Shown in pieces: positions 38,291-47,478 of a stretch of 64,000 nt of DNA. The position numbers were made by a program, and so were the translations under genes. A model generated the notes under the pieces. The model saw only the letters and a list, made by a program, of their open reading frames with translations, was not told the DNA's origin and ran no database searches. This DNA comes from Cohnella nanjingensis (GTDB lineage: Bacteria > Bacillota > Bacilli > Paenibacillales > Paenibacillaceae), in assembly GCF_014212125.1 (NCBI RefSeq), contig NZ_JACJVP010000007.1:1-64000 (forward strand), written 5' to 3'. Every line of letters begins with the position of its first letter. The stretch's first letter is position 1.

Positions 38291-39652
38291 GTGAACATCG
38301 ACAATAATTTACTGTCCGCGATAGAGACGAACTGGTACGGCTTCGTCGTATCCATCGTCGTATTCGGGATATTGTTCTACTTGGCAAGGAAGCGGGTCGG
38401 ATTCGGCACGCGGGTGCTGATCGGCCTTGGGATCGGCTTGATCGCGGGGATCTTCTTCCAGAACTTTGAATTGGATACGAAGGCGATCACCACGTTCGGC
38501 AGCATCTACGTCAGCCTGATCCGAATGCTGGTCGTGCCGCTGGTGTTCGTGCTCGTGCTGAACAGCATCGCTTCGTTAACCAGCCTGGATTACTTGCGCA
38601 AGATCGGCTTCAAGACCTTCGCCTGGTTCCTCGGGACGACGGGTATCGCTTCCATCATCGGTCTGCTCGTCGCGCTGCTGTTCAATCCCGGCCACGGGAT
38701 CCAGCAGGCCGTTCCGGAAGGTTTCGAAGCGCGAGAGATTCCGACGTTCTCCGACGTCATCCTGAGCCTCGTGCCGTCCAATCCGGTGAATGAAGCGGCC
38801 CAAGGCAAAGTCGTGCCGGTGCTCATCTTCGCGATCTTCCTGGCGGTGGCGATCATCAAGGTCGGCTCGAAGAACCCCGATGCGGTGAAGCCGGCGCGCG
38901 ATCTGATCGCCTCTCTGACGCAGATCATGCACCAAGTGGTCAAGTTCATCATCCGCCTGACGCCCTACGGCGTGTTCGCGCTGATCGCCGGCATCACGGC
39001 CAAGTACGGCTGGGACACGCTCCAAGAGCTCGGCAGCGTCATCGTCAGCTCCTATGTGGCGCTGATCCTCCACTTCGTCCTCGTGTTCGGCGGTCTGGTG
39101 CTGCTCGTGGCCAAGGTCAATCCGATCAGCTTCTTCCGCAAGATCTATCCGACGATCGCCGTCGCCTTCACGACGCGCAGCAGCTATGCGACGCTGCCGA
39201 TCAATCTCGAAGTCATCACCAAGCGGCTGCACGTCTCGCCGCGTATCGCGAGCTTCGTGGCGCCGCTCGGCGCATCGGTGAACTTCAACGGCTGCGGCGG
39301 CGTCTGGCCCGCGATCGTGGCGGTGTTCACGGCGGAGGTATTCGGGATTCATCTGTCCGTGACGGACTACATCATCTTGGTACTCGTGAGCATCATCTCT
39401 TCGATCGGCGTGGCGGGCGTGCCCGGTCCGGCGGTCATCTCCACGACCGTCGTGCTGACGGCGCTCGGCCTGCCGCTCGAAGGCATCGCGATCGTCGCCG
39501 GCGTCGAAGCGCTCATCGACATGGGCCGTACGGCGGTGAACGCGACGGGTACGACCGTTACTTCCTTGCTCGTGGCACACTCCGAAGGCGAGTTCGATCG
39601 CGAAGCGTTCAACCGCAACGATGACGAAGATCTTGTCGTTAGCCCCGTTTAA
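38291..39652 (+). CDS. Dicarboxylate/amino acid:cation symporter (TcyP-like)
   Basis: The GTG at 38291 follows GGGGGAGAA; the frame runs back to 38210 but that part overlaps the promoter. The 453-residue protein has eight or more hydrophobic segments and the signatures of the DAACS family: a first serine-rich motif AFTTRSSYATLPINLEV (about residue 300), VNFNGCGGVWPAIVAVF and the C-terminal GVPGPAVISTTVVL. The N-terminal half resembles the cystine transporter TcyP. It probably imports cystine, glutamate or a C4-dicarboxylate; the substrate is uncertain. Confidence 0.88.
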   Translation: MNIDNNLLSAIETNWYGFVVSIVVFGILFYLARKRVGFGTRVLIGLGIGLIAGIFFQNFELDTKAITTFGSIYVSLIRMLVVPLVFVLVLNSIASLTSLDYLRKIGFKTFAWFLGTTGIASIIGLLVALLFNPGHGIQQAVPEGFEAREIPTFSDVILSLVPSNPVNEAAQGKVVPVLIFAIFLAVAIIKVGSKNPDAVKPARDLIASLTQIMHQVVKFIIRLTPYGVFALIAGITAKYGWDTLQELGSVIVSSYVALILHFVLVFGGLVLLVAKVNPISFFRKIYPTIAVAFTTRSSYATLPINLEVITKRLHVSPRIASFVAPLGASVNFNGCGGVWPAIVAVFTAEVFGIHLSVTDYIILVLVSIISSIGVAGVPGPAVISTTVVLTALGLPLEGIAIVAGVEALIDMGRTAVNATGTTVTSLLVAHSEGEFDREAFNRNDDEDLVVSPV

Positions 39653-39680
39653 GAAGATAGCTTGCACAAGGCACACTTGA

Positions 39681-39704
39681 GGCACCCGATGCGGGTGCCT
39701 TTTT
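39681..39704 (+). terminator. Intrinsic terminator after symporter gene
   Basis: GGCACCCG-at-GCGGGTGCC is followed by TTTTT. Confidence 0.88.
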
Positions 39705-39767
39705 GTTGTCACGCAACCGATGGACAAAAAAAGCTCATCTTTGATTGCGGGCTTGGTAAGGCACTAC

Positions 39768-39801
39768 AAACCAAGTACTTTTATAAGGTACTTGGTTTTT
39801 T
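39768..39801 (+). terminator. Second hairpin with T tract
   Basis: AACCAAGTACctTATAAggGTACTTGGTT-like dyad (39769-39796) is followed by six T. It lies about 165 bp before the next gene and may insulate it from upstream reading. The rest of 39802-39962 shows only leader sequence with AGGAGG at 39945-39950. Confidence 0.6.
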
Positions 39802-39962
39802 GTTGAGAACTAATCGACTTACATGGTGAGGAATATTTTGCGCTTACTTTACAAAACAATCGTTTCTACTAAATACATGAGAAGTAGAATTTAATGGAAA
39901 CTAAGTCAGGCCGTAATTTCTCCATATCTCGTAATTATTATTTTAGGAGGTTCTTACATAAC

Positions 39963-42329
39963 ATGTTCAAAAAAGGGTCCATAACGAAAATGGGTGTTCC
40001 CGTATTGCTTTTCCTCTTGGCGTTTACGGCGATTACCATTCCTATGGCGGCTCCGAAGATAGCTAATGCCGCTCAAGCGAACCATGTCGTGATTGCGGAA
40101 ATTTATGGCGGCGGAAGTCAAATCAGTGCGAGTAACACGGCAAGCTACAAATATAATTATGTAAAGCTTTACAACCCTACAAGCAACCCGGTGGATCTTA
40201 ATGGCTGGTCGTTGCAATATAATATTGCTGCCAGTACGAACGGACAAGCGTGGGAAACGACACCCCTTGCTGGTTCTATTCCTTCTCACGGTTTTTATTT
40301 GATTCAGGAAGCGGCCAACGTGTCACCGTTAGCCGGAGCCGATTTGCCAGCGCCCGATGCCACGGGTTCAAGCAAGTTAAGCAACAAGGATGGAAAAGTA
40401 GCATTGTTAAAGACGACTTCGGCATTGACGGCGCAAGATCCCGGCACGGATGCGCTTGTCAGCGCTGACGCCAATATTCTTGTCGATTTCGTAGGTTATG
40501 GTAATGCGAATGCCTATAGAGGTGCAGCCACTCCACAACCTTCCATCGTTAAAAGTCTGGAACGCAGAGCAGTAGATCCGACTAATCCGAATGGTCCCGG
40601 CCTGGATCCCAATAAAGGTAAAGCCGGCGAATTCCTCGGCAACGGATACGATTCCGGCAACAACGGGAATGATTTTGTTATCGTTAGCGGCGGGAACCCT
40701 CAAAACTCCCAAAGTCCGATCGAACCGCAAACGAATAATGCAAATTTGAAAAATCTCGTGATCGACAACGGAACGCTCGCACCGGCATTTGCGCCTGATG
40801 TGCTTTCCTATAGCGTTCAGGTCCCGTTTCCAACAACTACTATACATTTAACGGCTACTTTAAATGATGAACAAGCCACGATGACGGTCAATGGCGCCGT
40901 ATACAACAATGGAAGTCCGGCTTCGATCAATCTGAATGGAGATTCTACGCCTATTACGATTATTGTGACTTCACAAGACGGTTCGGCAACGAAGCAGTAT
41001 TCCGTGACGGTGAACCGGGTTGCTGCTGTAACGAATGACGCTGATTTGACTAATCTAGCGGTCAGTCCCGGGTCCCTCAACCAACCATTCTCATCAGCTA
41101 AGACATCTTATAGCATTCATGTTCCGAACAATGTTTCCATGGTAAATGTAATAGCGACTTTATCCGATCCCGTTGCAACGATGACGGTAAATGGAACGAC
41201 GTCCAATAGCGGTTCAGCCATTCCATTTAACCTGAACCCGGGACCCAATACGATATCTGTCGTCGTTACGGCTCAAGATGGGACAACAACTAAATCGTAT
41301 TCCGTGATCATTGATCGCTCAACCGTTCCAATCGATACCGCGAACGATAAAGTACTCTTATCCTTCTCGACGGTTGGAGATTCCCGTGGCGATTCCGCCA
41401 AGCAAACCCTGAGTGCGCAGGATGCGCATTGGCTGCAAAATACCAAAGCTTTCTCCCGTATCATCCGTGAAGTGCAGGCGGTGAAGCCCAACCTGTTTCT
41501 CTTTAATGGAGACATGATTATGGGGTATACCCCTGATTCGAACGTAGACGTCTTGACTCAGCAATACAGCTTTTGGCGTGGACTTGTAGCTAAGTTATAT
41601 GAATCCGGAACTTATGTTGTACCTGTTCCCGGAAATCATGAAACGCAGGACAAGCGGGGATCGTTAAAAATTGCCACGCAAGCGAATGAAGATACGTGGC
41701 GCAGCAACATGGGCGATGTCATCATGGATACGTCCCGTTGGAAAAACATCGTAGGTTCCGACCTGCAAGGATGGGATCCGAACAACTATCCTCATCCAGG
41801 CACCGATAATCTGACTACTGATCAACGCCAACTGTCGTTCTCCTTCGATCTGAAGGATTCGCATTTTGCCATCATCAATACGGATCCGGCCGGCAATGAT
41901 TCGCATGCGCCTATCGAATGGTTGAAGAAAGACTTGGCCGCCGCCAAAGCCCGGGGAATCAATCATATTTTTGTGTTCGGCCATAAGTTTGCCTATCCGT
42001 ACCAATATGACAGCTCGATGCCGGATGGTATGGACCCTGCGGATCGGGATCGCTTCTGGCAGGTGATTGAAGATTACAATGCCACGTACTTCTGCGGACA
42101 TGAGCATATTTTCAACGTCAGCCAACCTCAAAGTAAAGCCTATCAGGTGATGGTAGGATCCGGCGGATCTCCCTTCGACGCGAAAGATACGACAAACAGT
42201 CCAACGGACCGCACATATGCATGGGCGAACGTCAAAGTGTATGAAAGCGGGCTTGTCCATATTGAATGTGTAGGGTTCGACGAGAATTACGGCCAAACGA
42301 AGGTGCTGAAGAGCATTGATTTATACTAG
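39963..42329 (+). CDS. Secreted lamin-tail/cadherin-like/metallophosphatase protein
   Basis: The ATG at 39963 lies 12 bases after AGGAGG; the frame extends to 39894. The 788-residue protein has a signal peptide (VPVLLFLLAFTAITIPMAA...ANA). A lamin-tail domain starts near residue 39 (VVIAEIYGGGSQ, YVKLYNPT, VDLNGWSLQY). Two cadherin-like beta-sandwich repeats follow (about 258-350 and 357-445; NADLKNL, SYSVQVP). The calcineurin-like phosphatase has GDSRG (about 471), NGDMIMG, GNHE, GHKFAYP and GHEH as metal ligands. Such proteins probably release phosphate from external esters. It has no SLH repeats, but the next gene is a paralogue that does. Confidence 0.88.
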   Translation: MFKKGSITKMGVPVLLFLLAFTAITIPMAAPKIANAAQANHVVIAEIYGGGSQISASNTASYKYNYVKLYNPTSNPVDLNGWSLQYNIAASTNGQAWETTPLAGSIPSHGFYLIQEAANVSPLAGADLPAPDATGSSKLSNKDGKVALLKTTSALTAQDPGTDALVSADANILVDFVGYGNANAYRGAATPQPSIVKSLERRAVDPTNPNGPGLDPNKGKAGEFLGNGYDSGNNGNDFVIVSGGNPQNSQSPIEPQTNNANLKNLVIDNGTLAPAFAPDVLSYSVQVPFPTTTIHLTATLNDEQATMTVNGAVYNNGSPASINLNGDSTPITIIVTSQDGSATKQYSVTVNRVAAVTNDADLTNLAVSPGSLNQPFSSAKTSYSIHVPNNVSMVNVIATLSDPVATMTVNGTTSNSGSAIPFNLNPGPNTISVVVTAQDGTTTKSYSVIIDRSTVPIDTANDKVLLSFSTVGDSRGDSAKQTLSAQDAHWLQNTKAFSRIIREVQAVKPNLFLFNGDMIMGYTPDSNVDVLTQQYSFWRGLVAKLYESGTYVVPVPGNHETQDKRGSLKIATQANEDTWRSNMGDVIMDTSRWKNIVGSDLQGWDPNNYPHPGTDNLTTDQRQLSFSFDLKDSHFAIINTDPAGNDSHAPIEWLKKDLAAAKARGINHIFVFGHKFAYPYQYDSSMPDGMDPADRDRFWQVIEDYNATYFCGHEHIFNVSQPQSKAYQVMVGSGGSPFDAKDTTNSPTDRTYAWANVKVYESGLVHIECVGFDENYGQTKVLKSIDLY

Positions 42330-42357
42330 GTCTTACAAGAAGGGGGAACGGAAATCG

Positions 42358-44418
42358 ATGAAATCGAAATCAAAATTTTTCGCGGTATTAAGCACAGCCG
42401 TTCTGGCTTCTGCGATCGGAGTTACTTCCTTTGACATCATGCCGACAAATGCATCGGGCAGCGGTAACGTCAATAACGATCAAGTCCTCTTAACCTTCTC
42501 AACCGTTGGAGATTCCCGCGGCGATGCGGCCAAACAGAATCTGAACGCACAGGACGCCAACTGGCAGCAGAATACGAAAGCGATAGCGAGAATCGCGAAA
42601 GAAGTGCAGGATGCAAAGGAAAACCTCTTGGTATTCAATGGTGATATGATCATGGGGTATTATTCCAATCCTTCCGACAAGCAAGCGGCTGCCGCTTATT
42701 TAAGTAAACAATATTCGTTCTGGCGCGGCTTAATGGCTGATTTGTATGAGACGGGCACGTATGTCGTACCCGTTCCCGGCAATCACGAACTGGAGGATAA
42801 GCTGCCGAACGGCAAGTTCTCTACGGTGGACAATGAGAACACCTGGCGCTTTAACATGGGCGACGTCATCATGGACACGGATCGCTGGAAGAGCATTATC
42901 GGGACGAGCATCACGGGATGGGACCCTAGCAACTATCCGAAAGTCGGTACGGATGGCATCACGACAAGCCAAAATCAATTGTCCTATTCTTTTGATTTGA
43001 AAGATTCCCATTTTGCGATCATCAATACCGATCCGGCCGGAAATGACTCGCATGCGCCAACCGCATGGCTAAAAGCAGACCTCGAAGCCGCGAAACAACG
43101 CGGTTTGAAACATATGTTCGTGTTTGGCCATAAGTACGCATTCCCGTATATCATAGATCCGAAATCCATTCCAACCGACAGTCTTCATGCAGATCCTGAA
43201 AGTCGAGATCTATTCTGGCAAGTGATTGAAGACTATCAAGCGACTTATTTCAGCGGTCACGAACATTCGACGAATTTCAGTCAGCCGAAGGGAAAAGCGT
43301 ATCAAGTCATCGTTGGCTCCGGCGGCTCCCCTTTTGAAGCCTCCAAACCAACGAATACGCCTTCGGACCGGATGTATACTTGGGCAAACGTAACCGTCTA
43401 CGCGAGCGGCCGCGTACACATCGATAACCTCGGATTTGATGAAAATTACGGACCGACGCAGGTGATTCAAAGCTTCGATCTGGGACAAACGCTCAATACG
43501 CTGTCTTTAAGCGGTATTACGCTGGATCAACCGTTAGCTCCAAATGTATTCAACTATACGGCCAGTGCGGCGAACTCCATTGCATCGACAACCGTCACCG
43601 CTAAACCGGTCGATTCCGCAGCGACCGTCTCGCTGAAGTTGAACGGTCAACCCGCATCGAATCCCGTTGCACTTGCCGTTGGCATGAATACAATATCGGC
43701 AGATGTGCTTGCGCAGAGCGGGGAGAAAATACAGACCTATACGATTGCCGTCAACCGGGACGGCGCCGGCGGCACAACGCCGACAGCAACACCGACGGCA
43801 ACACCGACAGCAACACCAACGGCAACACCAAAACCGACAGCAACGCCGACAGCAACACCAACAGCAACGCCTGCACCGACAATGCCGCCTGCTTCGAACA
43901 ACTTCAAGGATATCGGCGGTTCCTGGGCAGAGGCTTCCATTAAGAAATTAGTGTCGCTTCAAGTTGTGAACGGATATCCGGACGGCTCATTCAAACCGAA
44001 CAGCAAGATTACGAGAGCAGAATTTGTGGCCATACTGGTTAAAGCTCTCCAATTCGAGTTGGTGAAGGATAAAACGTTCGGCGATACGACAAGCCACTGG
44101 GCCAAAGATTTGATCTCTACCGCATATAATCAAGGTATCATTACGGGATACCAAGACAACTCCTTTCATCCGGATGCAAACATCACGCGCGAAGAAATGA
44201 CGGTTATGATCGTAAAAGCGTTGAAGCTAAAAACGAATGTAAACGAAAAAAAATTCTCGGACGCCAAACAAATTGCTAAATGGGCTCAAGATGCAGTCGC
44301 CGCCGCAACGGAAGCAGGCCTTATCAGCGGTTATCCGGATGGGAGGTTTCAGCCAAACGGAAATACTACCCGAGCTGAAGCTGCTGCCGTAATCGTCCGC
44401 GCATTAAACCAAAACTGA
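42358..44418 (+). CDS. SLH-anchored surface metallophosphatase
   Basis: The ATG at 42358 follows AAGGGGGAACGG. The 686-residue protein has a signal peptide to about residue 30 and a calcineurin-like phosphatase (GDSRG about 50, NGDMIMG, GNHE, GHKYAFP, GHEH). One cadherin-like repeat (about 379-470), a Thr-Pro-Ala linker and three SLH repeats (about 514-686) complete it. It is 28 bp after the preceding gene, and the two phosphatase domains are clearly duplicates (the motif order and much of the intervening sequence match). Together they form a wall-bound and a secreted version of the same enzyme. Confidence 0.92.
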   Translation: MKSKSKFFAVLSTAVLASAIGVTSFDIMPTNASGSGNVNNDQVLLTFSTVGDSRGDAAKQNLNAQDANWQQNTKAIARIAKEVQDAKENLLVFNGDMIMGYYSNPSDKQAAAAYLSKQYSFWRGLMADLYETGTYVVPVPGNHELEDKLPNGKFSTVDNENTWRFNMGDVIMDTDRWKSIIGTSITGWDPSNYPKVGTDGITTSQNQLSYSFDLKDSHFAIINTDPAGNDSHAPTAWLKADLEAAKQRGLKHMFVFGHKYAFPYIIDPKSIPTDSLHADPESRDLFWQVIEDYQATYFSGHEHSTNFSQPKGKAYQVIVGSGGSPFEASKPTNTPSDRMYTWANVTVYASGRVHIDNLGFDENYGPTQVIQSFDLGQTLNTLSLSGITLDQPLAPNVFNYTASAANSIASTTVTAKPVDSAATVSLKLNGQPASNPVALAVGMNTISADVLAQSGEKIQTYTIAVNRDGAGGTTPTATPTATPTATPTATPKPTATPTATPTATPAPTMPPASNNFKDIGGSWAEASIKKLVSLQVVNGYPDGSFKPNSKITRAEFVAILVKALQFELVKDKTFGDTTSHWAKDLISTAYNQGIITGYQDNSFHPDANITREEMTVMIVKALKLKTNVNEKKFSDAKQIAKWAQDAVAAATEAGLISGYPDGRFQPNGNTTRAEAAAVIVRALNQN
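43775..43880 (+). repeat. In-gene ACACCGACAGCA repeats encoding the TP-A linker
   Basis: About nine imperfect 12-bp units (GCAACACCGACA type) encode alternating Thr-Pro-Thr-Ala between the catalytic part and the SLH repeats. Their number is likely to vary between strains by slippage. Confidence 0.8.
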
Positions 44419-44450
44419 TTTCTAAACGCCGGATGGTTTATTGCGAAAAG

Positions 44451-44487
44451 AGCCGGGAGCTCCCAAAGTGGGGTTCCCGGCTTGTTT
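44451..44487 (+). terminator. Intrinsic terminator after metallophosphatase pair
   Basis: AGCCGGGAGCTCCCA...TGGGGTTCCCGGCT is followed by TGTTTTGT. Confidence 0.8.
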
Positions 44488-44596
44488 TGTCGTCACTTCA
44501 CTATAGTTATAGAAAGTAATATTATTGAAGAACTACAGAATGTAATATTTCAACTTTTGATTATTGCCGTGAGAAGAGAGGAGAAGGTGAAACGCT

Positions 44597-45175
44597 TTGA
44601 AAGCGAATCGGATGGAAGCGTTCAGCGATGGCGTGTTGGCGATTATCATTACGATCATGGTGCTGGAATTTAGAGTGCCGGAAGACCATGACTGGCATGC
44701 GCTAATCGGACTTGGCCCGAAAATTGTTAGCTACATCTTCAGTTTCGTATACATCGGCATCTACTGGAACAATCATCATCATCTGCTGCACATGGTTCGA
44801 ACGATGAACGGGCGGTTGATGTGGCTCAACTTGCTGCTTCTCTTCTGGCTATCCCTTGTGCCGTTTACGACAGCTTGGATGGGGGAAAGCCATTTTGCAG
44901 CCACTCCAACCGCGCTGTACGGTATTATTCTACTCCTAGCGTCGCTCTCGTACTGGCTGCTTCAGGGTGCGATTATGAACCAGCATTCCGGCGATTCCTC
45001 ATTCGTCGTGGCGATGGGCAGAGACTGGAAGGGCAAATTATCCCCCTTTCTCTACTTGATCGCGGCCTTGACCGCATATGTGAGTCCTTGGATATCCGGC
45101 TTCTTTTTCTTACTCGTTGCCGTGATCTGGTTCGTGCCGGATAAGCGTATCGAGCATGTCTTGAGAGGCCGCTAA
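44597..45175 (+). CDS. TMEM175 family potassium channel (DUF1211)
   Basis: The TTG start follows GAGAAGGTGA. The 192-residue protein opens with MKANRMEAFSDGVLAIIITIMVLEF, the first helix of TMEM175/DUF1211 proteins, with its RxxxFSDG signature. Six hydrophobic segments follow, with NNHHHLLHMV after the second. Bacterial members form tetrameric potassium channels. It is monocistronic with a terminator after it. Confidence 0.92.
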   Translation: MKANRMEAFSDGVLAIIITIMVLEFRVPEDHDWHALIGLGPKIVSYIFSFVYIGIYWNNHHHLLHMVRTMNGRLMWLNLLLLFWLSLVPFTTAWMGESHFAATPTALYGIILLLASLSYWLLQGAIMNQHSGDSSFVVAMGRDWKGKLSPFLYLIAALTAYVSPWISGFFFLLVAVIWFVPDKRIEHVLRGR

Positions 45176-45178
45176 GAA

Positions 45179-45226
45179 ATGCTCTTCGATTCCCGCGTGC
45201 AGGCGGGCTTCGAAGAGCATTTTTTT
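45179..45226 (+). terminator. Intrinsic terminator after TMEM175 gene
   Basis: ATGCTCTTCGA...TCGAAGAGCAT with an inner CCCGC/GCGGG stem is followed by six T. Confidence 0.9.
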
Positions 45227-45537
45227 GGTTGCCGCAGTCGCCTTGAAGCGAAATTTCGCCGATAGACCCGTTAAGCCGAACAGTACGACCCTAATCCCCT
45301 AGAAGACGAACGTCATCAAGCCTAATTGATCTAACCTTTCGTCCCCCCTCCTTCCCCGATCGCAAAATTTTCGCATTTCTCGGAATAATATCCAACCTTT
45401 TGCCGGCAGGTACGGCGGAGGGCCGAACGCGGCCCGCCACTTCGTAGATTCCTCCAAAAAGTGTGAATAAGCTTCATTCAGTCCGTTTCGATGCTGGCCT
45501 ATAATGAACTTGCATCGCACAGAAAGGAGCACTTCGC
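45227..45537. other. Intergenic region with permease promoter
   Basis: No supported gene was seen. A TATAAT at 45500-45505 with TTCAGT (45477-45482) 17 bp upstream is a plausible promoter for the second sugar importer, 33 bp before its start codon. No cre-like box was found here, unlike the first sugar locus. Confidence 0.45.
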
Positions 45538-46470
45538 ATGGCATCGAACATCACCGCGCGCGGCAATCCGGGACGGAAAAAAATCGGCAAGGACGGCGTC
45601 CTGCTCTTCCTCCTGTCGACGCCCTTCATCGCCTGCATGATCGCGTTCAACTACTTCCCGGTATACGGCTGGGTATATGCGTTCTTCGACTACAAGCCGG
45701 GGATTCCGCTCGCCCAAACCCCGTTCGCGGGCTTCGCTCATTTCAAAGCCATGTTCGACGCCCCCGACGATCTGATCAACGCGCTCGTCAACACGCTGGC
45801 GATGAACTTCCTCAACATCCTGCTGTCTCCGCTCGCCATCGTCTTCGCGATCATGCTGAACGAGGTTCGCTCGACGAAGTACAAGAAGTTCGTCCAGACG
45901 TTCTCGACGCTGCCGAACTTTATCAGCTGGGTGCTGGTGTTCTCGCTGACGTTCGCCTTCTTCTCGACCGAAGGGCTCGTCAATACGCTGCTGGCCAAGC
46001 TGGGATCGAGCCACGCCGTCGATCCGATCGGGAACGAGCGCATCACCTGGCTGTTCCAAGCGGGTATCACGGTCTGGAAGACGCTCGGCTGGAGCGCGAT
46101 CATCTATATCGCCGCGATCGCGGGCATCGACGGCGAGCTGTACGGTGCGGCCAAGGTGGACGGCGCTAACCGCTTCCGGGCGATCTGGCACATTACGGTG
46201 CCGGGCGTCTTGCCGACCTTCCTCGTCCTGCTGCTGCTGAGCATCAGCAACATGCTGTCCAGCTCGTTCGACCAGTACTTCGTCTTCTACAATCCGCTCG
46301 TCGCGGGCAAGATCGAAGTTCTCGACTACTACGTCTACCGTTCCGGCATTAAGGTCGGCGACTATCCGTTCGCGACGGCCGTCGGCATGTTCAAGACGCT
46401 GGTCAGCGTCATCCTGCTCTTCTCGGTGAACTTCGTCTCCAAGAAGATCAGAGGCCAATCGATGATTTGA
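45538..46470 (+). CDS. Sugar ABC transporter permease (LplB type)
   Basis: The ATG follows AAAGGAGC. The 310-residue protein has six hydrophobic segments, the typical start YFPVYGWVYAFFDYKPG and the EAA loop GELYGAAKVDGANRFRAIWH. It is the first gene of the second CUT1 importer operon. Confidence 0.93.
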   Translation: MASNITARGNPGRKKIGKDGVLLFLLSTPFIACMIAFNYFPVYGWVYAFFDYKPGIPLAQTPFAGFAHFKAMFDAPDDLINALVNTLAMNFLNILLSPLAIVFAIMLNEVRSTKYKKFVQTFSTLPNFISWVLVFSLTFAFFSTEGLVNTLLAKLGSSHAVDPIGNERITWLFQAGITVWKTLGWSAIIYIAAIAGIDGELYGAAKVDGANRFRAIWHITVPGVLPTFLVLLLLSISNMLSSSFDQYFVFYNPLVAGKIEVLDYYVYRSGIKVGDYPFATAVGMFKTLVSVILLFSVNFVSKKIRGQSMI

Positions 46471-46487
46471 AGCAAGGAGGGAAGACG

Positions 46488-47372
46488 ATGAACCCGATCC
46501 GCCTGGGGAGCCGGACGTTCGATCTGGTGAACTATGTGCTGCTGACGCTGTTCGTCCTGCTCTGCATTTATCCGTTCTACTACGTGTTCATCTACTCCAT
46601 CAGCGATCCGGCCAAAGTCGTGCAAGGCATCTTCCTGCTGCCGGCCGGCTTCGAGCTCGGCACGTACAAGAGCATTCTGACGCTGCCCTACATCAAGACC
46701 GCGTTCCTCGTCTCGACTGCGCGTACCGTCGTCGGCACGCTGCTCACCGTCGTCTGCTGCAGCTTTTTCTCCTACCTGCTGACGAAGGACCGCATGCTCT
46801 TCCGCAAACTCGTCTATCGACTGCTGGTCGTGACGCTGTACATCAATGCCGGTCTGATCCCGTGGTACATCACCATGAAGATGCTGCATCTGGACGACAA
46901 CTTCCTGCTGTACGTGCTGCCTACGGCCGTCTCCGGCTTCAATGTCATCCTGATCAAGACGTACATCGAGCAGCTTCCCGCCGCACTGGAGGAATCGGCT
47001 ATGATCGACGGAGCGGGCTACCTGACATTGTTCTGGCAGGTCATCTTTCCGCTCTGCAAGCCGATCGTCGCCACGGTGGCGATCTTCGCGTCCGTCGGCC
47101 AGTGGAACACCTGGATGGACAATTATTTTCTCGTGCACAGCCCGCATCTGAAGACGCTCCAACTTACGCTCTACGAATTTCTCAGCTCGGCCAACACGTT
47201 TACGGGGATGGATGCGGCCAGCATTACCCGCAACGCGCAGAATATCGTCCTCACGCCCGAGAGCATCAAGATGAGCACGACGATGATCGTCACCTTCCCG
47301 ATCCTGCTCGTCTATCCGTTCATGCAGCGCTACTTCGTCAAAGGCATCATGCTAGGAGCGATCAAAGGCTAG
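46488..47372 (+). CDS. Sugar ABC transporter permease (LplC type)
   Basis: The ATG at 46488 follows GCAAGGAGGG; the frame extends seven codons upstream into the ribosome site. The 294-residue protein has six membrane segments, the EAA loop EESAMIDGAGYLTLFWQV and the C-terminal LVYPFMQRYFVKGIMLGAIK. It pairs with the permease gene that ends 17 bp upstream. Confidence 0.93.
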   Translation: MNPIRLGSRTFDLVNYVLLTLFVLLCIYPFYYVFIYSISDPAKVVQGIFLLPAGFELGTYKSILTLPYIKTAFLVSTARTVVGTLLTVVCCSFFSYLLTKDRMLFRKLVYRLLVVTLYINAGLIPWYITMKMLHLDDNFLLYVLPTAVSGFNVILIKTYIEQLPAALEESAMIDGAGYLTLFWQVIFPLCKPIVATVAIFASVGQWNTWMDNYFLVHSPHLKTLQLTLYEFLSSANTFTGMDAASITRNAQNIVLTPESIKMSTTMIVTFPILLVYPFMQRYFVKGIMLGAIKG

Positions 47373-47478
47373 GCAAGTCGGACCCGGATATGCCGTCTCT
47401 CGCGGGGATCTGCCCCGAAGGGCTGTATATAGATGCTGTGTATAGATAGAATGATCTCACAGGAGGGTACAAGGGAGC

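Noticed and set aside
39802..39962. Pho box before the metallophosphatase genes
   Set aside because: TTACA-like words occur but without the regular 11-bp spacing of PhoP sites.
43775..43880. Possible CRISPR-like array
   Set aside because: The repeats are short, contiguous and in frame, encoding a Thr-Pro-Ala linker; there are no spacers.
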